From Ardenticatenales bacterium (lineage in GTDB: Bacteria; Chloroflexota; Anaerolineae; Promineifilales; UBA4811): 11,497 nt of DNA. How positions within the stretch are numbered: position 1 is the first letter of the stretch; every line of letters begins with the position of its first letter. Where the stretch lies: assembly GCA_030667645.1 (NCBI GenBank), contig DAOUVM010000037.1, positions 1-11,497 on the forward strand. The letters are read 5' to 3'. Below the pieces are notes generated by a model. It was not told the DNA's origin and did not search any database. It saw only the letters and a program-made list of their open reading frames with translations. The position numbers were made by a program, and so were the translations under genes. Below, in pieces: positions 6,182-11,497 of the stretch.

Positions 6182-7024
6182 ATGTGGGATTCTTTGATTC
6201 TCAACCCAATGACCAATCTGCTGCTGTTGCTGTATCAGTACCTGTTCCACAACTTTGCCTTGGCAGTGGCCGCTTTTACCATCGTCACTCGTCTGATTAC
6301 CCTCCCTTTCACGATCAAACAGCAGCGATCGGCCAAGGCGATGCAGTTGCTGCAGCCCGAACTTGAGAAGCTCAAGAAAAAGTACGGCAATGACAAAGAG
6401 AAGATGAGCAAGGGCCAGATGGAGCTGTATCGAACGCACGGAATCAATCCTTTGGGGGGATGCCTTCCACTCGTGCTTACGATGCCCATCATGTTCGGCC
6501 TCTACCAGGCGATCATCACCGCGTTGGCTTCGACTCCGCTGCAGTTGCTAGAATTCTCGCAGCGCCTGTACCCGTTCCTGCCCCAGCTCGCACAGCTCAT
6601 TCCGTTGAATAACAAGTGGCTGGGAATAAGTTTGGGACAGCCTCCCGGCCCGACGCAGCCCTGGTACGCATACCTGCTCATCTTGCTGGTAGTGGCCACC
6701 GGGTACTGGCAGCAGAAGATCATGAGCCCTCAGACATCCGCTGCTGGACAGGGCGATGGTCAGATGGCGGGTATGAGCCAGTCGATGCAGTACACCATGC
6801 CCATCATGTTCGGCTTTTTTGCGCTTTCCTTCGCGTCCGGCCTCTCTATCTACTTTGTTATCTCGAATCTGATTGGCGTCCTGCAGTACTGGGGGCTAGG
6901 AAGACTTGGGATGATGGGAGCGGGGGCAACCGCGGCCGTGGGCAAGTCGCCTGAACCAACAGTTGCTGCTTCGCCGCCTCCCCCTAAACGTGCACCCAAG
7001 AAGAGGCGAGCCAAGCGTCAGTGA
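6182..7024 (+). CDS. yidC: Membrane protein insertase YidC/Oxa1/SpoIIIJ
   Basis: YidC inserts and folds membrane proteins, alone or with Sec. The 280-residue form starts almost at once with the first membrane helix and lacks both the large periplasmic domain of proteobacterial YidC and a lipobox. Helices are seen at about 10-25 and 28-45, then the cytoplasmic hairpin (SAKAMQLLQPELEKLKKKYG), then GCLPLVLTMPIMFGLYQAI, WYAYLLILLVVATGYW and MPIMFGFFALSFASGLSIYF. Arg37 in TIVTRLITLPF matches the conserved arginine of the hydrophilic substrate groove. The C-terminus is a proline/lysine/arginine tail (PPPPKRAPKKRRAKRQ) suited to contacting the ribosome. ATG 6182 follows AGGAGG (6166-6171), which overlaps the stop of the lipoprotein gene, so the two are tightly linked. 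The extra in-frame upstream start at 6134 is not supported. Confidence 0.95.
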   Translation: MWDSLILNPMTNLLLLLYQYLFHNFALAVAAFTIVTRLITLPFTIKQQRSAKAMQLLQPELEKLKKKYGNDKEKMSKGQMELYRTHGINPLGGCLPLVLTMPIMFGLYQAIITALASTPLQLLEFSQRLYPFLPQLAQLIPLNNKWLGISLGQPPGPTQPWYAYLLILLVVATGYWQQKIMSPQTSAAGQGDGQMAGMSQSMQYTMPIMFGFFALSFASGLSIYFVISNLIGVLQYWGLGRLGMMGAGATAAVGKSPEPTVAASPPPPKRAPKKRRAKRQ

Positions 7025-7173
7025 TTGGGGCGCTGCCACCTTGGAGACACCACAGTTGGGGCGTGCGGGTTGTCATCCTTTCCCCGGCTTTCGGTGGGCC
7101 GTCGCTCTTCTCCCACTGGAGGTGGGCAGGGGCGGCGATTCTCTGTGAGATGGAACGCTGATCCACTATTCCA

Positions 7174-7261
7174 AGCACTTGAAAGAAATGACTCTCAGTC
7201 TTGGATGGTGAATCGGGTGCACTGCGCGGCCACAAGAGTGCCAAGCTGTTGTTGAACAAGT
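7174..7261 (+). repeat. Dispersed intergenic repeat, copy C (before jag)
   Basis: Third and most diverged copy, in the yidC-jag gap. Shared with A or B are AGCACTTG at the left, TGGTGA (7206-7211), a GCGG(T/C)CACA core, CCAAG(T/C)TG and TTGAACAAGT at the right. The termini ACTTG (7177-7181) and CAAGT (7257-7261) are a perfect 5-bp inverted repeat. It ends 17 nt before the chosen jag ATG, as copy A ends close before murA. The remaining stretch 7025-7173 shows only a small hairpin, CCCAC (7112-7116) with GTGGG (7122-7126). Confidence 0.65.
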
Positions 7262-7278
7262 TCTGAGGAATGATAGAC

Positions 7279-8040
7279 ATGGATGCTCTAGTCCGTTCAA
7301 TAGAGGCAAACGGTTCAACTGTTGAAGACGCTGTAAAGGCCGGGTTGGCTCAGCTACAGGTTGAACGTGACCAGGTGGAAATCAAGGTGGTGGAAGAAGG
7401 CAGCCGAGGTGTGCTGGGCATTGGGGCTCGGGATGCCATTGTGCGCTTGACCTTCCGCGAGGAGGAGCCGACACCACTGCCGCCGACTGCTGTTGAACAC
7501 GTTGAGCTCGAAGCGGAGGCCGAGTCTCTGCCCTCAGCAGAGGAAGAACTTGACCCGCAGGCAGAGCAGGAAGCAACTCTGAACCTGGCTCGGGATATCC
7601 TCGTTGAACTGCTGGAAAACATGCAGATTGAGGCTGATGTTCAGGGCAGGATTGCTGAACCCAGATTCCAGGGTGACTCGGCCACTTTGGTTCTAGACCT
7701 GCACGGCGACGACCTGGGGTTTCTCATTGGCCGGAAGGGGGAAACGCTGGCCGCCATCCAGCACCTGGTCCGCCTGATGGTCAACAAAGTGGTTCAGCGG
7801 CGTGTTCATCTGCTGGTGGACATAGAGGGCTACAAGGTCCGGCGTGAAAGCGCGCTCAAGAAACTCGCATTGCGTATAGCAGATCAAGCGGCCCGGCGCG
7901 GCCGTAAGATCGCGCTGGAGCCAATGTCCGCCTACGAGCGAAGGATCATTCATGTCACCCTGCGCAACCATCCGGCCGTCTCCACCGAGAGCGTGGGGGA
8001 AGGCACCGGGAGAAAGGTCACTATCTGTCCCAAGCCCTAG
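7279..8040 (+). CDS. jag: RNA-binding protein Jag/KhpB (Jag-N, KH and R3H domains)
   Basis: Jag (KhpB, EloR) is a cytoplasmic single-strand RNA-binding protein, usually encoded next to yidC and linked in other bacteria to control of cell elongation and sporulation. The 253 residues divide into a Jag-N domain (1-60, signature GVLGIGARDA at 44-53), a very acidic linker (61-100), a KH domain (about 105-185, with GRKG at 141-144 as the GxxG loop) and an R3H domain (about 190-250, with Arg211-x3-His215 in RRIIH, then GEGTGRKVTI). ATG 7279 is preferred because GAGGA (7265-7269) is 9 nt upstream; ATG 7270 would adjoin the ribosome site directly. It is separated from yidC by 254 nt holding repeat copy C, so it may have its own regulation. 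Confidence 0.93.
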   Translation: MDALVRSIEANGSTVEDAVKAGLAQLQVERDQVEIKVVEEGSRGVLGIGARDAIVRLTFREEEPTPLPPTAVEHVELEAEAESLPSAEEELDPQAEQEATLNLARDILVELLENMQIEADVQGRIAEPRFQGDSATLVLDLHGDDLGFLIGRKGETLAAIQHLVRLMVNKVVQRRVHLLVDIEGYKVRRESALKKLALRIADQAARRGRKIALEPMSAYERRIIHVTLRNHPAVSTESVGEGTGRKVTICPKP

Positions 8041-8161
8041 TGGTATCTGTGTGGCCGGTCATGAGTGGGGGCACAGATTCCACCATGGAGGGGCCGGGTC
8101 AATCTTCTCCGATACGGCACCATGGGCCGCCTGCAACTGTGTTGCGGGTCTCGAACGGGGG

Positions 8162-8216
8162 CGACCACCAGGACTTATTTTCTGCCGATGACGGCTGTTC
8201 GCAGTGCTGGTGGTCG
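8162..8216. repeat. Perfect 10-bp inverted repeat in the jag-lonC gap
   Basis: CGACCACCAG (8162-8171) and CTGGTGGTCG (8207-8216) are exact reverse complements separated by 35 nt. No T-run follows, so it is not a standard terminator, though it could end the jag message with Rho or act as an operator before the protease gene. Elsewhere in 8041-8276 I see no gene and no convincing promoter. Two CCATGG-containing sequences occur, around 8090 and 8120. Confidence 0.45.
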
Positions 8217-8276
8217 AGCAGCTGGGGTTCGCGCACCAGTGTTTTGCCGATCATTTCTGGCCCTTAGGAGCATGTT

Positions 8277-10664
8277 ATGAGCCCCGTTGCCGAACTCTCT
8301 CCCGCTGACCTGACCCGGGTGTGTGACGATAGTCGTTTTCTGTTTGAAACGACAGCCGAGCTCCAGTTTTCCAGGCAAATCATTGGGCAGGAACGTGGGA
8401 CTCGTGCAATCGAGTTTGGAATTGGCATCTCCAGCCCTGGCTTTAACATCTTTGTGCTGGGAATGAGCGGCACAGGCCGGACGACTACGATTGAGCGCTT
8501 CTTGCAGGATAGAGCGGCCGCCAGCACGGTTCCTCCTGACTGGGTGTATGTCCGGAACTTTCAGGATCTGCGCCGGCCGCGGGCTATTCGACTTCCGCCG
8601 GGAGAGGGGGCCCGGTTCAGAGATGCCATGAGCGGGTTGGTGGAGGATCTGAAGCGCCAGATCCCCAAGGCATTTGAGACTGAGGAATACAAAGATGCGC
8701 TGGCGAGCGTTTCCCAGGAATTGGAGGCGCAGCGCAACCGTGTCTTGCAGGATGTGCGGGACCAGGCCGCGGAGCAAGGATTTGCCATCATCCGCATGCC
8801 GCAAGGCTTGATCATAACTCCGTTGCAGGATGGAAAGCCAATGGAGTTGGAGGCGTACCAGGCCCTTTCGGCGGAAGAGCAAACTGCGTTGGATACAGCG
8901 CGCCAGTCGCTCGAGCGGAATCTCGACGATGCTCTGGGAACAGTTGCCGAGTTGGAGCAGGGTGCCAGAGAAAGGATTGCTATTCTCGATCAAGGCGTGG
9001 CTTCCTCGGTTGCTGATCATCTTATTGAACCGTTAAAGAAAGAGTGGGCCGCAGAAGAGGAAGCTGTGCTCCACCTGGAACTTCAGCGGAACGACATCAT
9101 AGCGCACGTAGAGGACTTTCGGCCGGGAGAGGGCGACGAGACCGCAAAGCGGGACCCCTTTCGCCGTTACCTTGTCAACCTGATTGTCGATCACAGTGAA
9201 ACAACCGGCGCTCCGGTCATTGTAGAGAGCAACCCGACGTATCATAACCTGATTGGCCGGATCGAATATGAGGTGCGTCATGGCGTGCCCACTACCGACT
9301 TTACCAACATCAAGGCGGGCGCATTGCACCGGGGGAACGGAGGCTACCTGGTGCTGCGGGCATCTGATCTTCTGGACGACCCAGACTCTTGGCAGGCGCT
9401 CAAGCGGTCTCTACTTGATGGACAGGTCCGCATTGAGGAGATGGCGACCGGATCGATAGCGGCGAAAACGCTTGACCCGGAGCCAGTTCCACTGGATACG
9501 AAAATCGTCCTGTTGGGAAGTGCATCGCTCTATTACATGCTCTTTGCGCTGGATGAGGATTTCTCCAAGTTGTTCAAGGTCAAGGCCGACTTTGACTCTG
9601 ACATGGATCGCACACCGGAGAACGAGGAGGAAGTTGCGCTGTTTGTTGCGGGGCGCTGCCACGACGAGGGTTTGCGTCACTTTGACAGACGGTCTGTGGG
9701 CCGGATTGTCGAGTACGGTTCCCGGCTATCCGGCCGACAGGACAAGCTTGCCACTCGGTTTGGAGAGCTAGCAGACGTCGTGCGGGAGGCATCGTATTGG
9801 GCCGGGCAGGCGGGCCGTGAGATTGTCAATGCGGCGGATGTCGGCCGCGCCATTGAAGAGCGTGTCTTTCGCGCCAACTTGCCAGAAGAACAGCTTCGTC
9901 AGCAGGTTCGTGACGGCATGCTGTTCATTGATACCAGCGGCATGGTGGTCGGACAATTGAATGGTCTCTCTGTGATCCAAATTGGAGATCACTCCTTTGG
10001 GCAGCCCTCGAGGGTGACCGCGCGCACTTGCATGGGCAGCGCCGGGGTAGTGAGCATCGAGCGAGAGGTCAAGCTGGCTGGACCGATTCACGACCGGGGG
10101 GTGCTTACTTTGATTGGTTATCTAGGTGGTCGCTATGCCCAGAGCCATCCACTGTCTCTCTCCGCCACGCTGGCATTCGAGCAGAATTATACCGGAATAG
10201 ACGGGGACAGTGCCTCTTCGACCGAGCTGTACGCACTCCTCTCAAGCTTGTCCAATTTGCCTGTCCATCAAGGGATAGCCGTCACTGGTTCGGTCGACCA
10301 ATGGGGCAATATCCAACCGATCGGCGGGGTGACGGAAAAGATAGAAGGGTTTTTTGACGTCTGCGCAGCCAGAGGGTTGACGGGAGACCAGGGCGTAATC
10401 ATGCCAGCCGCCAACAAGCGCGATCTGGTGCTGCGCGAAGATGTGGTGCAAGCCGCGGCATCGGGCCAGTTCCACGTGTGGGCGGTGGAGACGATTGATG
10501 AGGGGCTGGAGCTGCTCACTGGGGTGCCGGCCGACAAAGCCGCGCCGGATGGCGCCCACCCGGATGCGGAAGGCGGCGTCCACGGGGCGGTTCAGGCCCG
10601 TCTGCGCCAGTTGGCGGTTGATTTGGAAGCCTTTGGTGGGGAGCAGCCCGAGACGCAAGACTGA
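8277..10664 (+). CDS. Lon-like protease, LonC/COG1067 type
   Basis: A 795-residue soluble Lon-family serine protease with an N-terminal AAA-like module split by a long coiled-coil insertion (about 120-290) and a C-terminal Lon protease domain (about 550-750). Catalytic Ser645 lies in GIDGDSASSTE and catalytic Lys688 in PIGGVTEKIEGFF, giving the Ser-Lys dyad. The ATPase motifs are degenerate: the P-loop reads GMSGTGRT (62-69) with Arg68 in place of lysine, and the Walker B position reads GGYLVLRASD (355-364) with Arg361 where an acidic residue is expected. This resembles LonC-type proteases, described as ATP-independent, so this enzyme may not need ATP hydrolysis. It probably degrades unfolded proteins in the cytoplasm. 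The last 45 residues are an extra acidic tail. TAGGAG (8265-8270) 6 nt before the ATG fixes the start. Confidence 0.9.
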   Translation: MSPVAELSPADLTRVCDDSRFLFETTAELQFSRQIIGQERGTRAIEFGIGISSPGFNIFVLGMSGTGRTTTIERFLQDRAAASTVPPDWVYVRNFQDLRRPRAIRLPPGEGARFRDAMSGLVEDLKRQIPKAFETEEYKDALASVSQELEAQRNRVLQDVRDQAAEQGFAIIRMPQGLIITPLQDGKPMELEAYQALSAEEQTALDTARQSLERNLDDALGTVAELEQGARERIAILDQGVASSVADHLIEPLKKEWAAEEEAVLHLELQRNDIIAHVEDFRPGEGDETAKRDPFRRYLVNLIVDHSETTGAPVIVESNPTYHNLIGRIEYEVRHGVPTTDFTNIKAGALHRGNGGYLVLRASDLLDDPDSWQALKRSLLDGQVRIEEMATGSIAAKTLDPEPVPLDTKIVLLGSASLYYMLFALDEDFSKLFKVKADFDSDMDRTPENEEEVALFVAGRCHDEGLRHFDRRSVGRIVEYGSRLSGRQDKLATRFGELADVVREASYWAGQAGREIVNAADVGRAIEERVFRANLPEEQLRQQVRDGMLFIDTSGMVVGQLNGLSVIQIGDHSFGQPSRVTARTCMGSAGVVSIEREVKLAGPIHDRGVLTLIGYLGGRYAQSHPLSLSATLAFEQNYTGIDGDSASSTELYALLSSLSNLPVHQGIAVTGSVDQWGNIQPIGGVTEKIEGFFDVCAARGLTGDQGVIMPAANKRDLVLREDVVQAAASGQFHVWAVETIDEGLELLTGVPADKAAPDGAHPDAEGGVHGAVQARLRQLAVDLEAFGGEQPETQD

Positions 10665-10911
10665 CGCGGCGTCGCTCCAAGCTGGCGGCTGTCGTGACTG
10701 ATTTCCCTCAAGCTCTGGAATGGTGGTCCTGATCGCTTAGCTCGATCACACCCATTCTCCCTAGCCCCTGTTGCATCCGATCAGCGCAAGGGCCGGCAAG
10801 GCCAATGGGCAGTCCGCGGGGGAGGATGAAGCCCTGATCAGACCGCCTGGTTGGCGCCCAAGCCGGCGCCCGCGCCTGACGATGGGTGGCCCTGGCCGGC
10901 TAGGCGAGCCT
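10665..10911. other. Convergent intergenic region with several inverted repeats
   Basis: This stretch lies between the ends of the protease gene (rightward) and the small membrane-protein gene (leftward). Pairings seen are TGATCG (10730-10735) with CGATCA (10743-10748); GATCAG (10779-10784) with CTGATC (10834-10839); and AGCCGGC (10861-10867) with GCCGGCT (10895-10901). None has a T-run, so they are weak candidates for termination from both sides. A low-complexity plus-strand frame here looks like chance. Confidence 0.35.
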
Positions 10912-11094
10912 TCAAGCGATCATTTGGACTGCTACCAGCGCCGCCAAGAGTACAACGATCCCCAGACACCCCAAGGCCAGAACGCGGGTCGTCACCTTTA
11001 GTACCCACCTGACGATGCCAAGCCCGGCAAACAGGATCACGGCGAGGACGAAAATCTGTATCATCTCGGCCGACGAAAGGTTCAAACTCTCCAC
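10912..11094 (-). CDS. Small two-helix membrane protein, function unknown
   Basis: A 60-residue product read leftwards from GTG 11094. It is not recognised as a named family. A short polar start (MESLNLSSAE) is followed by a hydrophobic helix (MIQIFVLAVILFAGLGIV, about 11-28), a positively charged turn (RWVLKVTTR) and a second helix (ALGCLGIVVLLAALVAVQMI, about 40-59). This is a clear hairpin membrane protein with both ends probably outside by the positive-inside rule. GAGAGG (11106-11101) lies 6 nt before the GTG. The regular hydrophobic pattern and ribosome site make chance unlikely. The competing antisense and overlapping frames are not protein-like. It is transcribed away from the gene at 11458. 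Confidence 0.6.
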   Translation of the reverse strand: MESLNLSSAEMIQIFVLAVILFAGLGIVRWVLKVTTRVLALGCLGIVVLLAALVAVQMIA

Positions 11095-11157
11095 CAGACA
11101 CCTCTCTTTTTCGAAAACAGAGACATTAACTCCCCGATCTGCGGGTTCAGTGACCAG

Positions 11158-11187
11158 ATTCTACCCGATTCGGAATAAAGTCGCCAA
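11158..11187 (-). promoter_or_regulatory. Possible promoter of the small membrane-protein gene
   Basis: On the minus strand, TTGGCG (11187-11182) is followed after 18 nt by TAGAAT (11163-11158). The -10 is good and the -35 is weak. A start near 11151 would leave a leader of about 57 nt before GTG 11094. Confidence 0.35.
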
Positions 11188-11346
11188 ACAACGAGTATCA
11201 GACACAAGCTCGGACCTCTCCGCTCCATCTGCGCAGGACGGGATCGTCAACAGTCGCTCGTCGTGATCCACCCATAGCCGGATCATCTGATGCGAACTAG
11301 AAGGCAGATCTGCATGGGCGAACTTTGTCAAATATCCGCAAAATGG

Positions 11347-11375
11347 TTGACTCACAGCCAAACATGTGATATTAT
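11347..11375 (+). promoter_or_regulatory. Near-consensus sigma-70 promoter of the gene at 11458
   Basis: TTGACT (11347-11352), a 17-nt spacer and TATTAT (11370-11375) each match consensus at five of six positions. The predicted start is near 11382, leaving a leader of about 76 nt. The spacer and start region carry the palindromic operator described at 11361-11398, so the promoter is probably repressible. Confidence 0.65.
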
Positions 11376-11398
11376 TGGTGGGAATAGAACACATGTTC
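11361..11398. promoter_or_regulatory. Palindromic operator with a GAAC-N4-GTTC (SOS-box-type) site
   Basis: AACATGTG (11361-11368) and CACATGTT (11390-11397) are perfect inverted copies, 21 nt apart, one inside the promoter spacer and one just past the predicted start. The right-hand copy is part of GAACACATGTTC (11387-11398), which fits GAAC-N4-GTTC, the LexA (DinR) box form known from Gram-positive bacteria. A bound repressor here would block initiation or early elongation. LexA as the ligand is an inference from the motif; another repressor is possible. Confidence 0.5.
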
Positions 11399-11457
11399 TG
11401 TTGTGGTTTGCCAGAGGGTCAGCAACAAGCACTGTATAGATGAAGAGGAGGTTCGTG

Positions 11458-11497
11458 ATGGCTCATCAAGAAGGGTACTATCGTGCGACCGAAGCAC
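11458..11497 (+). CDS. Start of an unidentified gene (13 codons; runs off the window)
   Basis: ATG 11458 is preceded by AGGAGG (11446-11451) at 6 nt, a strong ribosome site, and by the promoter and operator at 11347-11398, so this is a real gene start. Only MAHQEGYYRATEA is visible. The YYRATEA stretch resembles the beginning of helix-turn-helix proteins of MerR or excisionase type (such as YxxxEVAxLLG), but 13 residues cannot prove it. Confidence 0.6.
   Translation, partial: MAHQEGYYRATEA

Noticed and set aside
8140..8172. tRNA-like 3' end (GGTCTCGAACGG followed by CACCA)
   Set aside because: No acceptor, D-arm or anticodon partner can be drawn upstream; the T-loop is not canonical.
8175..9020. 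281-residue minus-strand frame over the start of the LonC gene
   Set aside because: Antisense shadow of a certain gene; composition is not protein-like.
10770..10860. Cobalamin-riboswitch-like GC-rich segment after the protease gene
   Set aside because: The conserved box sequences are absent on both strands and no suitable downstream gene exists.
10771..11001. 76-residue plus-strand frame after the protease gene
   Set aside because: Low-complexity, Pro/Arg/Gly-rich, TTG start with no ribosome site, and overlaps the more convincing small membrane-protein gene.

Overview
The window looks like a chromosomal segment of a GC-rich bacterium, most likely a member of the Chloroflexota (Anaerolineae-like). 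I base this on the rpmH-rnpA-yidD-yidC-jag cluster, a short YidC with no periplasmic domain, a MurA with aspartate at the fosfomycin-target position, a LonC-type protease and several near-consensus sigma-70 promoters. The phylum is an inference from gene style and has not been tested. No phage genes, transposase, CRISPR array, rRNA or tRNA gene is visible.

Layout. At the left edge the first 19 codons of a GalE-type nucleotide-sugar epimerase run leftwards, behind a structured leader and a good minus-strand promoter. Next on the plus strand are an acidic helical protein of unknown function (456-863) and a gap. Then comes a SAM hydroxide adenosyltransferase (DUF62) gene broken by one frameshift (1250-2118), whose promoter is placed so that the message could be leaderless. 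murA follows (2265-3554). A strong promoter (3986-4014) then drives the classical cluster rpmH, rnpA, yidD, a PQQ-propeller lipoprotein, yidC and, after a gap, jag. A LonC-like protease (8277-10664) ends this rightward run. Beyond it lie a small leftward two-helix membrane protein (10912-11094) and the first codons of a rightward gene (11458 onwards). That last gene sits behind a near-consensus promoter carrying a perfect GAAC-N4-GTTC (SOS-box-type) palindrome.

How the genes work together. L34 and RNase P protein serve translation and tRNA maturation. YidD and YidC serve insertion of membrane proteins, and Jag (KhpB) is the RNA-binding partner usually encoded beside YidC. The propeller lipoprotein between yidD and yidC, joined by short spacings, is a candidate accessory factor at the outer face of the membrane. 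MurA makes the first committed peptidoglycan precursor, and LonC is a probable quality-control protease.

The least explained structure is an 87-88 bp intergenic repeat present three times in the same orientation (2156-2242, 3585-3671, 7174-7261). Two copies flank murA and one lies directly before jag. Its fixed length and weak inverted ends suggest a small mobile (MITE-like) element or a conserved leader/regulatory module.
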